Both the position numbers and the translations under genes were made by a program. From NCBI RefSeq assembly GCF_009936375.1, contig NZ_AP022332.1, positions 496,001 through 560,000 of the forward strand: a stretch of 64,000 nucleotides of DNA, written 5' to 3'. Below the pieces are notes generated by a model. That model made no database searches, was not told the origin of the DNA, and saw only the letters and a list, made by a program, of their open reading frames with translations. The stretch is from Methylosinus sp. C49 (GTDB lineage: Bacteria > Pseudomonadota > Alphaproteobacteria > Rhizobiales > Beijerinckiaceae). This document shows positions 52,096 to 61,170 of this stretch, piece by piece (positions within the stretch are counted from its first letter, which is position 1; the number at the start of each line of letters is the position of its first letter).

Positions 52096-52130
52096 ACACC
52101 TTCTCCCACAAGTGGGAGAAGGAGAGAACG
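52096..52130 (-). repeat. Two-stem palindromic repeat, half copy (reverse)
   Basis: Only the first hairpin is kept: CACCTTCTCCCAC arm with GTGGGAGAAGG. With copy 6 it forms an inverted pair 65 bases apart just past the acnA stop, with no DUF559 gene between. Confidence 0.7.
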
Positions 52131-52147
52131 TCGAGGCGCCGCCTTTG

Positions 52148-54874
52148 TCAGCCGGCGAGCTGGCGCAGGACGTAGGGCAGAATGCCGCCATTCTTGAAAT
52201 ATTCGAGCTCGTCCAGCGTGTCGATGCGCGCCAGCAGCGGCACGCTCGCCTGCTTGCCGTCGGGATAGACGATCTCGGCGTTAAGCGTCTGGCGCGGCGT
52301 CAGCGTGTCGCCGGCGAGACCGTGGATCGTCACCGTCTCCGCGCCGGTGAGGCCGAGCGAGGCCCAGCTCGTTCCCGCCTCGAAGGTCAGAGGCAGAATT
52401 CCCATGCCGACGAGATTGGAGCGATGAATGCGCTCGAAGCTCTGCGCGATCACCGCGCGCACGCCGAGCAGCATGGTGCCCTTGGCCGCCCAGTCGCGCG
52501 AGGAGCCATTGCCATATTCGGCGCCGGCAAAGACGACCAGCGGCGCGCCCTCCTCGGCGTATTTCGCCGCGGCGTCATAGATGGAGAGCGTCTCCCCATC
52601 GGGGAAATGCTTGGTGTTCCCGCCTTCCGGCACATTGCCGGCCTCGTCGCGCAGAATATGGTTCTTGATGCGGATATTGGCGAAAGTGCCGCGCATCATC
52701 ACCTCGTGATTGCCGCGGCGCGTGCCATATTGATTGAAGTCCGCCGGCGACACTTGGCGCTCGGTGAGCCAGCGTCCGGCCGGCGAGGCGGCCTTGATGG
52801 AGCCGGCCGGCGAGATGTGGTCGGTGGTGATCTTGTCGCCGAAGAGCGCGAGAATGCGCGCCTCGACAATGTCCTGGATGGGCTTGGGCTCTTTGGTCAG
52901 CCCCTCGAAATAGGGTGGGTTGCGCACATAGGTGGAGCCGCCCGACCATTTATAGGTCTCGCCGGACGGCGCATCGACCTTGCGCCAATGCTTGTCGCCC
53001 TCGAACACATCCGCATAAGTGTCGCGGAACAGCGAGCGCGTGACATTCTTGCGGATGTATTTCTGAATGTCGGCGTTGCTCGGCCAGATGTCGCGCAGGA
53101 ACACCGGCTCGCCCTTCTTGTCATGGCCGAGCGGCTCCTTGGTCAAATCCTTGGCGACCGAGCCCGCCAGCGCGAAGGCGACGACGAGCGGCGGCGAGGC
53201 GAGATAATTGGCCTGCACATCCGGATTGACGCGGCCTTCAAAATTGCGATTGCCCGACAGCACAGCCGCCGCGACAATGTCATGATCGTTGATCGTCTTG
53301 GAGACAGGCGCCGGCAGCGGGCCGGAATTGCCGATGCAGGTGGTGCAGCCGAAGCCGACGAGATTGAAGCCGAGCTTGTCGAGATCCTTCTGCAGCCCGG
53401 CCTTGTCGAGATATTCGGCGACGACGCGGCTTCCCGGCGCGAGCGAGGTCTTCACCCAGGGCTTCACCTTCAGCCCGCGCTCATGCGCGGCGGCGGCGAG
53501 CAGGCCGGCGCCGATCAGCACGCTGGGATTGGAAGTGTTGGTGCAGGAGGTGATGGCGGCGATGACGACATCGCCGTGGCCGAGATCGTAATTCGTCCCC
53601 TCGACCGAGAAGCGCTGCGTCACATCGCCGGGCTTTTTATATTCGGTCGCGAGCGCGCTCGCGAAAGCGGTTCCGACATCCTCCAGCGCGACGCGGCCCT
53701 CCGGGCGCTTCGGCCCGGCGAGGGACGGAACCACGGTCGAAAGATCGAGCGAGATGGTGTCGGTGAATTCCGGGTCGGGCGTGTCGGCCTCGCGGAAAAG
53801 ACCTTGCGCCTTTGTGTAGGCCTCGACGAGATCGATGCGGGAATTGGAGCGGCCGGACATTTTCAAATAATCCAGCGTCTCCTCGTCCACGGGGAAGAAG
53901 CCGCAGGTCGCGCCATATTCCGGCGCCATATTGGCGATGGTCGCGCGATCGGCGAGCGAGAGATGCGGGAGGCCCTTGCCGAAGAACTCGACGAATTTGC
54001 CGACCACGCCCTTCTTGCGCAGCATTTGCGTGACGGTGAGCACGATGTCGGTGGCGGTGACGCCCTCTTTCGGCTCGCCCGTCAGCTCGAAGCCGACGAC
54101 CTCGGGAATGAGCATCGACAGCGGCTGGCCGAGCATGGCGGCCTCCGCCTCTATGCCGCCGACGCCCCAGCCGAGCACGGCGAGGCCGTTCACCATTGTG
54201 GTATGCGAATCGGTGCCGACCAGAGTATCGGGATAGGCGTATTCGATCGTCTCCTTCTTGCCGTCCGTCTTGATCTTCTCCTTCTTCGTCCAGACGGTCT
54301 GGGCGAGATATTCGAGATTGACCTGATGGCAGATGCCAGTGCCGGGCGGCACGACGCGGAAATTGTCGAAGGAGGATTGGCCCCATTTCAAGAAACGATA
54401 GCGCTCGCCATTGCGCTCGTATTCGAGCTCCACATTGGCGTCGAGCGCTTTCTTGGTGCCGAATTCATCGACGATGACGGAATGGTCGATGACGAGATCG
54501 ACCGGCACCAGTGGATTGATCTTCTGCGGATCGCCGCCGAGCGCGACGAAAGCGTCGCGCATGGCCGCGAGATCGACGACGGCGGGAACGCCGGTGAAAT
54601 CCTGCATCAGCACGCGCGCGGGGCGGAAGGCGATCTCACGCTCGGCCTTGCCCTTCTCGGTCAGCCATTTGGAGAAACCTTCGATATGCTCCTTGGTGAC
54701 GGAGCGGCCGTCCTCGTTGCGCAGCAGATTCTCGAGCAGCACGCGCAAGGAATAGGGCAGGCGCGAGACGCCCTCGAGACCATTGGCCTCGGCCGCCTTC
54801 AGCGAGAAAAAGTGATAGGTGTCGTCTCCGACCTTTAGCGTCTCTAGGGCTTTGAAACTGTCGAGTGACGGCAT
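52148..54874 (-). CDS. acnA: Aconitate hydratase A
   Basis: TCA-cycle isomerisation of citrate. The 908 residues begin [22 protein letters not shown]. The 4Fe-4S cysteines lie in [19 protein letters not shown] and [53 protein letters not shown] and the C-terminal swivel domain [15 protein letters not shown] are all present. Full length. Confidence 0.96.
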   Translation of the reverse strand: MPSLDSFKALETLKVGDDTYHFFSLKAAEANGLEGVSRLPYSLRVLLENLLRNEDGRSVTKEHIEGFSKWLTEKGKAEREIAFRPARVLMQDFTGVPAVVDLAAMRDAFVALGGDPQKINPLVPVDLVIDHSVIVDEFGTKKALDANVELEYERNGERYRFLKWGQSSFDNFRVVPPGTGICHQVNLEYLAQTVWTKKEKIKTDGKKETIEYAYPDTLVGTDSHTTMVNGLAVLGWGVGGIEAEAAMLGQPLSMLIPEVVGFELTGEPKEGVTATDIVLTVTQMLRKKGVVGKFVEFFGKGLPHLSLADRATIANMAPEYGATCGFFPVDEETLDYLKMSGRSNSRIDLVEAYTKAQGLFREADTPDPEFTDTISLDLSTVVPSLAGPKRPEGRVALEDVGTAFASALATEYKKPGDVTQRFSVEGTNYDLGHGDVVIAAITSCTNTSNPSVLIGAGLLAAAAHERGLKVKPWVKTSLAPGSRVVAEYLDKAGLQKDLDKLGFNLVGFGCTTCIGNSGPLPAPVSKTINDHDIVAAAVLSGNRNFEGRVNPDVQANYLASPPLVVAFALAGSVAKDLTKEPLGHDKKGEPVFLRDIWPSNADIQKYIRKNVTRSLFRDTYADVFEGDKHWRKVDAPSGETYKWSGGSTYVRNPPYFEGLTKEPKPIQDIVEARILALFGDKITTDHISPAGSIKAASPAGRWLTERQVSPADFNQYGTRRGNHEVMMRGTFANIRIKNHILRDEAGNVPEGGNTKHFPDGETLSIYDAAAKYAEEGAPLVVFAGAEYGNGSSRDWAAKGTMLLGVRAVIAQSFERIHRSNLVGMGILPLTFEAGTSWASLGLTGAETVTIHGLAGDTLTPRQTLNAEIVYPDGKQASVPLLARIDTLDELEYFKNGGILPYVLRQLAG

Positions 54875-54919
54875 TTCGCGCTTCCTTCGCTTGGAGTCGA
54901 TGACAGGTGCGGACAGAAG

Positions 54920-54998
54920 TCATTGCGAACGAAGCGAAGCAATCCAGAGCCCTGTCGCGGCTCTGGATTGCTTCGTCGCTTCGCTCCTCGCAATGACG
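54920..54998. repeat. Large palindromic repeat between leuA and acnA
   Basis: About 79 bp that folds on itself. GTCATTGCG and CGCAATGAC form the outer arms, GAAGCGAAGCAATCCAGAGC and GCTCTGGATTGCTTCGTCG the inner arms, with CCTGTCGCG at the tip. The wording is of a dispersed element common in Rhizobiales. It lies between the leuA stop and the acnA start and could end leuA transcripts. Confidence 0.8.
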
Positions 54999-55105
54999 AC
55001 GCATCGCGCCTTCCGCGCATCTTGTAGAGAATTTCGGGCCAGCCGGCAAAACGAAACGAGGGACGCGTCGCCGCGTCCCTCGCATAAAGTGAATCTGCGC
55101 AGGGC

Positions 55106-56677
55106 TCAGCCCGCTCTCATTGCCTCGGGCTTGGTCTTATTGCGCTTGACCATCAGCTTATTGAGCGCGGCCACGTAAGCGCGCGCCGAGGCGACCAGCG
55201 TATCGGGATCGGCGCCGCGGCCCGTCACCGATTTTCCGTCCTCCGAAAGACGCACGGAGACTTCCGCTTGGGCATCGGTGCCTTCCGTGACGGCATGGAC
55301 CTGGAACAATTCGAGCGAGGCCTCATGCGGCGCCAGCGCCTTTATGGCGTTGAAGATGGCGTCGACGGGACCATTGCCGGTCGCCTGATGCGTCTTTTTC
55401 TCGCCGTCTATGTCCAAGGTCAGCGCCGCCGTCTGCGGCCCGGCTGTGCCGGCGATGACGGTAAGCGCCGCGACCTTGATGTGGTCATTGGCGGTCACGA
55501 TCTCGTCATCGACCAGGGCGACGATATCTTCGTCATAGACGAGCTTCTTGCGATCGGCCAAATCCTTGAAGCGCTTGAAGGCGTCCTCCAGCGCATTCTC
55601 GCCCAGCTCATAGCCCAGCTCTTTGAGCTTCTCCTTGAAGGCGTGACGGCCGGAATGCTTGCCCATCACCAGCGAGGTCTTGGACACGCCGACGCTCTCC
55701 GGCGTCATGATCTCGTAGGTGTGCGCGTTTTTCAGCATACCATCCTGATGGATGCCGCTCTCATGCGCGAAGGCGTTCCGGCCGACGATGGCCTTATTAT
55801 ATTGCACCGGGAAAGACGTCACCGCCGACACGAGCTTCGACGCGCGCGTCAGGAGTTTCGCGTCGATATTGGTGCGGAAGGGCAGCGCATCGGGGCGCGT
55901 GCGCATCGCCATCACCACTTCTTCCAGCGCGGCGTTGCCGGCGCGCTCGCCTATGCCGTTGATGGTGCATTCGATCTGCCGCGCGCCGCCGCGCACGCCG
56001 GCCAGCGAGTTGGAGACCGCGAGGCCGAGATCGTCATGGCAATGAACCGAGAAGATCGCCTTATCGGCATTGGGCACGCGCTCGCGCACCATGCGGAACA
56101 GCGCCTCATATTCCTGCGGCGTGGCGTAGCCCACCGTGTCGGGAATGTTGATCGTCGTCGCGCCGGCATTGATCGCCGTCTCCACGCAGCGGCACAGGAA
56201 ATCATGTTCCGTGCGCGTGCCGTCCTCGGCCGACCATTCGACATCGGCGACATGATTGCGCGCCCGCGAGACGGAGGAGGCGATCATCTCCAATACTTTT
56301 TCCGGCTCCATCTGGAGCTTGTATTTCATATGGACGGGCGAGGTGGAGATGAAGGTGTGGATGCGCGCGTTGCGGGCGTGACGCAGCGCCTCGGCGCAGC
56401 GGTCTATGTCCTTGGCGGCGGCGCGGGCCAAGCCGGCGATAGTGGCGTTCTTCACGCGCTTGGCGATCTCGAAAACCGATTCGAAATCGCCCTGGCTGGC
56501 GATGGGGAAGCCGGCCTCGATGATATCGACGCCCAGTTCGTCCAGAATATCGGCGACCTCGAGCTTCTCCTCGAAGGTCATGGAGGCGCCGGGCGATTGC
56601 TCGCCGTCGCGCAGAGTGGTGTCGAAAATGACGACGCGATCGGCGTCGCGGGCGGCGGAAGGATTATTGTCGGTCAT
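55106..56677 (-). CDS. leuA: 2-isopropylmalate synthase
   Basis: First committed step of leucine synthesis, joining acetyl-CoA and 2-oxoisovalerate. The 523 residues show IFDTTLRDGEQSPGASM, VHCHDDLGLAVSNSLAG (metal His pair), INGIGERAGNAALEEVVMA, and a C-terminal allosteric domain from about residue 390 that binds leucine. A leader peptide rich in leucine codons lies upstream, so attenuation by leucyl-tRNA supply is likely in addition to feedback inhibition. Confidence 0.95.
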   Translation of the reverse strand: MTDNNPSAARDADRVVIFDTTLRDGEQSPGASMTFEEKLEVADILDELGVDIIEAGFPIASQGDFESVFEIAKRVKNATIAGLARAAAKDIDRCAEALRHARNARIHTFISTSPVHMKYKLQMEPEKVLEMIASSVSRARNHVADVEWSAEDGTRTEHDFLCRCVETAINAGATTINIPDTVGYATPQEYEALFRMVRERVPNADKAIFSVHCHDDLGLAVSNSLAGVRGGARQIECTINGIGERAGNAALEEVVMAMRTRPDALPFRTNIDAKLLTRASKLVSAVTSFPVQYNKAIVGRNAFAHESGIHQDGMLKNAHTYEIMTPESVGVSKTSLVMGKHSGRHAFKEKLKELGYELGENALEDAFKRFKDLADRKKLVYDEDIVALVDDEIVTANDHIKVAALTVIAGTAGPQTAALTLDIDGEKKTHQATGNGPVDAIFNAIKALAPHEASLELFQVHAVTEGTDAQAEVSVRLSEDGKSVTGRGADPDTLVASARAYVAALNKLMVKRNKTKPEAMRAG

Positions 56678-56719
56678 GGCTTCGTCCTGAACTGCTCGGC
56701 CCGAGCTCGCGGGCGCTCT

Positions 56720-56790
56720 CGTTTCGTCTCAGCTCGGCTTCCCCTGAATGCCTGGGCCGGGCGGCCCTGGGGGCGTTCAGGGGCGACTAA
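56720..56790 (-). promoter_or_regulatory. Candidate attenuator hairpin of leuA
   Basis: CCCCTGAA right at the leader peptide stop pairs with TTCAGGGG about 30 bases further on the leftward transcript, with a GC-rich GGCC stem inside. Further on, CCGAGCT can pair with AGCTCGG closer to the leuA start. Alternative pairing of this kind fits an attenuator, but no clear U-run is seen, so the exact terminator is not assigned. Confidence 0.5.
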
Positions 56791-56875
56791 GAAGCAGCAG
56801 GCTGGAAAGAAGACGCGCGGTCTCGAGCGCCGAGGAGCGCGCCGCGTCAATCGTGATGGTGGCCGTCGCCGCCAA
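56777..56875 (-). CDS. leuL: Leucine-rich leader peptide of leuA
   Basis: 32-residue ORF from TTG 56875, preceded by GAGGA at 8 bases. It ends RLLSSLLLLSRP-stop, with six leucine codons (CTT and CTG) in a nine-codon stretch. The stop codon lies within the first arm of a hairpin, and leuA follows about 100 bases later. This is the layout of a classical leucine attenuator. The start codon is not certain, but the Leu run and the hairpin position are plainly visible. Confidence 0.75.
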   Translation of the reverse strand: MAATATITIDAARSSALETARLLSSLLLLSRP

Positions 56876-57014
56876 AGCTCAGTTCCTCGGTCTCATCGGC
56901 GCTGCGCCGATCTGCGCATGAAAATACGCGCCTTCGCCTCGGGTTGCAAGGGTGACTGGCGCCGCAGATGCGAAAGGCAACGCCGACGGTCTGCTCCTGG
57001 GCCCGCCCTTTCGC

Positions 57015-57920
57015 TCACCTCGCCACGCAGGCGCGCGCGATTCGCTCGAGACGCGCGCGGCCTTCCTCAGTCCCGGCGTCAGGCGGCGCATCCTCCCGCG
57101 CCGCCTCGCGCGCTGCGCAATCGCAAGCCGTCTCGCATTTCTGGACGCTCGCGCCCGACGCCACGCATTGCGCGCGACAGGCTTCCGCGAAACGCGCATT
57201 CTGCATCGGCGCGAGCAGCATGGCGACGGCGGTGAAGCCGGCGAAGAACAAGGGCTGATGCAGGAGATAGAGCGCGAGGCTGTGCCGCCCGAGCAAGGCG
57301 ACGCTGCGCGTCGTCACATTGCCATGCGTATCGGCGACGGCCGCTGGGCATAGACGCGCCAGCTTCGCCGCGCCGACGCCGAACAGCAGCGCGCCCGCCC
57401 AAGGCGCGAGCGGGCGATAATCATTGGTCATCGGCTCGAAGGTCGAAAGCCCCGTCCACCAGAACCACGGCGTATCGAAGAAAGGCCCGCGCGCGACAAC
57501 GGACGCCCCGACCAGCGCGACGCCCGCGGCGAAAGCCGCCGGCCAGGGCAGCCGCAGGAAAGGCAGGGCGAGCAGGCTCGCCGCGGCGATGCAATGAAGA
57601 ATGCCGAAAAAGACGAAGCTCGACGGGAAGGCGATGTAAGTCCCGGCGCTCACCAGCAGCGCCGCGCCGATGAGCAGAGCGAGCCGACGCCAATAGGCGC
57701 GCGCGCGAAACGCCGTCCCCTGCGCGAGCGTCAGCGAGAGCCCGGCGATGAAGAGAAAGCTCGCCGCGATCGCATGGCCGAACGCCTTATACGCGTTCGA
57801 ATAGGGAATATCGGGATCGATATGGCCGAAATGGCCGAGGTCCCAGCCGAAGTGAAAGGCGAACATCGCCAGCACGGCGAGGCCCCGCGCGACATCCAGC
57901 CATATGAGGCGCGCGGTCAT
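57015..57920 (-). CDS. DUF1624 (heparan-alpha-glucosaminide N-acetyltransferase-like) membrane protein
   Basis: 301 residues with about seven or eight helices. The N-terminus LIWLDVARGLAVLAMFAFHFGWDLGHFG is the DUF1624 signature, with the conserved Asp and His; relatives acetylate glycans across the membrane. The C-terminal about 60 residues form an unusual cysteine-rich soluble tail with six Cys. The start overlaps the stop of the upstream Tat-type gene as ATGA. Confidence 0.82.
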   Translation of the reverse strand: MTARLIWLDVARGLAVLAMFAFHFGWDLGHFGHIDPDIPYSNAYKAFGHAIAASFLFIAGLSLTLAQGTAFRARAYWRRLALLIGAALLVSAGTYIAFPSSFVFFGILHCIAAASLLALPFLRLPWPAAFAAGVALVGASVVARGPFFDTPWFWWTGLSTFEPMTNDYRPLAPWAGALLFGVGAAKLARLCPAAVADTHGNVTTRSVALLGRHSLALYLLHQPLFFAGFTAVAMLLAPMQNARFAEACRAQCVASGASVQKCETACDCAAREAAREDAPPDAGTEEGRARLERIARACVAR

Positions 57921-58903
57921 TTGACCGCCGTCGCCGCCGTCGATTGAAACTTGCCGAACACCATATCCGGCGCCGAGAGATTGTGCCGCGACGGCATGTG
58001 CCGGCCGAGCCAGATTTCCGTCGCCGGCGCGCCGGGAAAGCCGATCACCGGCGCCTCCTGCCAGCCTATGCCGCGCTTCGTGCGCCAGGCGACCAGCGCC
58101 GCGTCGCTCATCGATTGCGTGGTGTACATGGACCGCAGCGAGGCGAAGGGCAGGCCGTCCGGCATTGCGTCGCTATAGGAGACATCGAGCACGATGCGAT
58201 CCTGATCGATGGAGCCGAGACGCAGCTTGGCCTCGCCGCCACGACGGAAGCGCAGGGTGAAGCTGCGCGTCTGCGGATCGAAGACGATTTCCTTCAGCGC
58301 GACGATGGGGCGCTCCTGCACCTCCACCGGGCCGATGAGGAAGGAGGAGCCATAGGCCGTCCAGCGCATATCCTCGAAAGGCAGCGGGCGGGCGCGCCAA
58401 TAGCCGTCCGGCGGGTAGAAGACCAGAATTTCCTCCGCTCGCTCGCGATAGGTCATCCACAGCTGCACGAGATGAAAGCCCTTCTCCACCCGATCGCCGA
58501 CGCGCACGGGCACGTCGTTCGGCCGCCAGAAGGAGGGGAAAGTGTAGCCGACCAGCCAGAATTCCGGCGTCTCCCAAAAGGTGAGGCGGCGCGCGTCGGC
58601 GGCGAATTTGGAATCATGCGAGAGATCGCAGCTCGTCCAATCCGGCGCCCAGCGGTCCGAGCCGATCATGCCGATATAGGAGGGATGAACCGCCTGCACG
58701 CGCATGCGCCGCACCTGCGGCGAGACGAAATCCAGCTCGATATTGTCCTTCTCGGCGCAGAGCTCGGGCGTGGATCGGTTCTCGATCCGCACTTGCAGAT
58801 CCTCCTCCGCCTCTTGCGGCTGCTGCGCGAAGGACGGGCGGGCGAAGGGCAGGCTGGAAGCGGCGAGGAGAAGCCGGCGGCGGTCGAGCAGCGGTGTGGA
58901 CAT
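57917..58903 (-). CDS. Tat-exported hypothetical protein
   Basis: 328 residues starting MSTPLLDRRRLLLAASSLPFARPSFA, a twin-arginine-type signal. The mature part has VRIENRSTPELCAEKDNIEL, VHPSYIGMIGSDRWAPDWTSCD, TFPSFWRPNDVPVRVGD and LKEIVFDPQTRSFTL. No catalytic family is recognised. It overlaps DUF1624 downstream and lies 35 bases after the membrane glycosyltransferase-like gene, so it is probably part of the same operon. Confidence 0.75.
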   Translation of the reverse strand: MSTPLLDRRRLLLAASSLPFARPSFAQQPQEAEEDLQVRIENRSTPELCAEKDNIELDFVSPQVRRMRVQAVHPSYIGMIGSDRWAPDWTSCDLSHDSKFAADARRLTFWETPEFWLVGYTFPSFWRPNDVPVRVGDRVEKGFHLVQLWMTYRERAEEILVFYPPDGYWRARPLPFEDMRWTAYGSSFLIGPVEVQERPIVALKEIVFDPQTRSFTLRFRRGGEAKLRLGSIDQDRIVLDVSYSDAMPDGLPFASLRSMYTTQSMSDAALVAWRTKRGIGWQEAPVIGFPGAPATEIWLGRHMPSRHNLSAPDMVFGKFQSTAATAVK

Positions 58904-58938
58904 GGGCGGTATCGGATTCCTGTTGCGGGCGCCGGATA

Positions 58939-60741
58939 TTATTGCGCGGGACGCAGGGCGAAAACATGGAAAGGCGAGCGCTCGAGTGGGATTTTCTCGA
59001 GAAAGGGGGGGCTCTCGCCACGCGCGAGGGCGGCCGCCAGCCCATGGGGCGCGCGCTCGATGAGGGCGTTGCCAGTCTCGCCGCCGTCGCACCAGAGTAG
59101 CAGCTCGGCGCCGGCGGCGCGCACCAGGCGCTCGGCCGCGGCGGGCTCGGCCAGAAAAGCGTCGACCGCGAGGCGATTGCCGCGATTGTCGCGATGATAG
59201 GGCGCCGCGAAGACGAAATGCGGCGTGAAGGCGAGAATATGCGCGCCCATATCGACCGGCGCGACGATGCGAGCCGGCGGCAGCGCCGCGAGGCCGGAGA
59301 AGGCGCTCGCCTCGAGGCAGGCGCGGCGCATCTCGCGCGGCGCGGCTTCGCCCTCCGATTGCAGCGCCAGAGCGAGGCCCATGGGCGAGACGAAAAGGCA
59401 GAGCAGGCCGATCGAGAGCCAGCGCAGCAGCGGCATGACATGACCGAGGCGCGCCGATAGCGCCGCAGCGGCCCCGGCGAGCGCGACCATGGCGAGCGGC
59501 GTGACGGAAGAAAAGACGCGAATCTGCCAGAGCGCCGCAGCGAAGCCGATGAGGATCGCCGCCGCCAGCATGGCCCAGCGCCCGCGCGCGAGGCCATGCT
59601 CCCGCCAGGCGAGGACAATGGCGGCGAGGAGCCCGAGCAGTACCGGCGCGGCGGTGGAGACCAGCAGGGCCGGATCGGAAGCAAAAGCCTTCAGCGGCTT
59701 GGCCTCGGTGACATGGGAGAGCCAGAGATCGCGCAGCAGCGGATCGAGCCCGACCAGCGGATCGCCGAGACATTGCGGCGCGCTGGCGACGAAAGTCCCG
59801 ACCGGCGCCGCGCCGACGAGAGCGAGCCCGAGGGCGCGGCGGGGAAGCGTCTCGAGGCGCGGCGCGACGGCGGCCAGCGCGGCAAAGCCGAGCGCGCCGA
59901 CGAGAATGGCGCGAATATGGACGGCCGAATAGGCGTCGCAGGCCGAAAGGCCATAGCGCGAAGGCGCGACAGTCGCCGCGTAAGAGAGCGGCGCGAAGAC
60001 GAGCAGGCCGAGAGCGAATGAGAGAAGACGGCGCGACGCCGCTGCGCCTTCGATGAGGAAGAGGATCGCCGGCGCCGCCAGCAGCACGATGAAGAAGGGA
60101 AGATTCTCGAGGCTGATCGCGAGCGACAGAGCGAGCGGCGCGGCGGCGGCCGCGAGCGCCAGAGGACGCTTACGATGGAGGCCGAGCGCGATGAGGCCGA
60201 ATGTCGCCATCAGCAGCACGATCTGCGGCGCGTGATGATCGATGCGGCCCGGCGAAAATTGCATGAACATGGGCGCCGAGAGAAAGACCAGCCAGACGGC
60301 GAGCATGCGCGCCGCGCGATCCGCCATGACGCGCGCCACAAAGGCCGCGAGCGCGAAGAGCAGACCGAGGCAGAGAAAGGGAAAGGCGAGCCGCGTCGCG
60401 CGCTCCGCCATCTCCGGCGCGAGAAACAGCCCGAACAGCAGATCGAGCACGGCGAGCGGCGTATCGACGATGCGCGACCAATGCATGAAGAGCCCGTCCG
60501 GCGGATCGAGCCGTCGCGCCGTCATATCGAACCAGGCTTGCCCGGCGAGGAGATCGCGCAGCTGCACGGCGCGCATGGCGTCGTCGGAATCGTAGAATTC
60601 GCCAGCGCTCCACACGGCGCGCGCGCGAGGCAGCGTCAATAGCGCGGCGCCGGCGAGCGCTGGGATAATGGCGGCGAGAAGCGGAATTTCCCGACGTGTG
60701 CGCACGGGAAGCTCCGCCGTCTCGCCGGCGAGCGCGCTCAC
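58939..60741 (-). CDS. Large membrane protein, GT-C glycosyltransferase-like
   Basis: 600 residues, about a dozen helices. After a first helix comes a periplasmic loop with EFYDSDDAMRAVQLRDLL (acidic DSDD) and HWSRIVDTPLAV. FSPGRIDHHAPQIVLLM carries a D-H-H element reminiscent of STT3-type enzymes, so a lipid-linked sugar transferase fold is likely. Start is GTG 60741, overlapping the gtrA-like stop as GTGA. The sugar and acceptor are unknown. Confidence 0.75.
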   Translation of the reverse strand: MSALAGETAELPVRTRREIPLLAAIIPALAGAALLTLPRARAVWSAGEFYDSDDAMRAVQLRDLLAGQAWFDMTARRLDPPDGLFMHWSRIVDTPLAVLDLLFGLFLAPEMAERATRLAFPFLCLGLLFALAAFVARVMADRAARMLAVWLVFLSAPMFMQFSPGRIDHHAPQIVLLMATFGLIALGLHRKRPLALAAAAAPLALSLAISLENLPFFIVLLAAPAILFLIEGAAASRRLLSFALGLLVFAPLSYAATVAPSRYGLSACDAYSAVHIRAILVGALGFAALAAVAPRLETLPRRALGLALVGAAPVGTFVASAPQCLGDPLVGLDPLLRDLWLSHVTEAKPLKAFASDPALLVSTAAPVLLGLLAAIVLAWREHGLARGRWAMLAAAILIGFAAALWQIRVFSSVTPLAMVALAGAAAALSARLGHVMPLLRWLSIGLLCLFVSPMGLALALQSEGEAAPREMRRACLEASAFSGLAALPPARIVAPVDMGAHILAFTPHFVFAAPYHRDNRGNRLAVDAFLAEPAAAERLVRAAGAELLLWCDGGETGNALIERAPHGLAAALARGESPPFLEKIPLERSPFHVFALRPAQ

Positions 60742-61169
60742 GCAGAGGCCTTGGCGGCGGGCGCCGAGAAGAGAAGCGCGCGGCGCGCGGTGAAATTGAA
60801 CAGGAAGACGACGCCCGCCGTCGGAATTTTCGCAAAGGCGGGATCGAAGCCGAGACGGCCGACGAGGAGGAGCATCAGCGCCTCTGTGACGAGCAAGCCG
60901 GCGAGGCCGATGACGCAGAAGAGCGTGAATTCCGACGCCGGCCGCACGCTGCGCCGATCGCGGAACACCACCGCTATGCTGAGCGCATAGACGAGCGCGA
61001 GCCCGCCGCAAAAGCCGATCGCCGCCGCGACGAGATAGGGCGCGCCGAGCGTCTTGTGGAAGAGCAGCAGCAGCCCATAGTCGAGCGCCAGCGCCGCGCC
61101 GCTCGCCAGCCCATAGGCGATGAGATCGCGCAGCACGCGCGTCGCGGCGAAGACGCGATGCGTCGACAC
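60738..61169 (-). CDS. GtrA-family membrane protein
   Basis: 143 residues with four helices: RDLIAYGLASGAALALDYGLLLLF, then YLVAAAIGFCGGLALVYALSIAVVF, then TLFCVIGLAGLLVTEALMLLL, then IPTAGVVFLFNFTARRALLF. This is the GtrA pattern of lipid-linked sugar flippases. It starts one base after the FAD enzyme gene and overlaps the next gene. Confidence 0.88.
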   Translation of the reverse strand: MSTHRVFAATRVLRDLIAYGLASGAALALDYGLLLLFHKTLGAPYLVAAAIGFCGGLALVYALSIAVVFRDRRSVRPASEFTLFCVIGLAGLLVTEALMLLLVGRLGFDPAFAKIPTAGVVFLFNFTARRALLFSAPAAKASA

Positions 61170-61170
61170 G

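Noticed and set aside
51941-54838. A 965-residue plus-strand open frame opposite acnA
   Set aside because: Shadow frame; no domains seen, and the minus strand encodes a full aconitase.
55268-57235. A 655-residue plus-strand open frame opposite leuA
   Set aside because: Shadow of leuA; the opposite strand carries clear enzyme motifs and a leader peptide.
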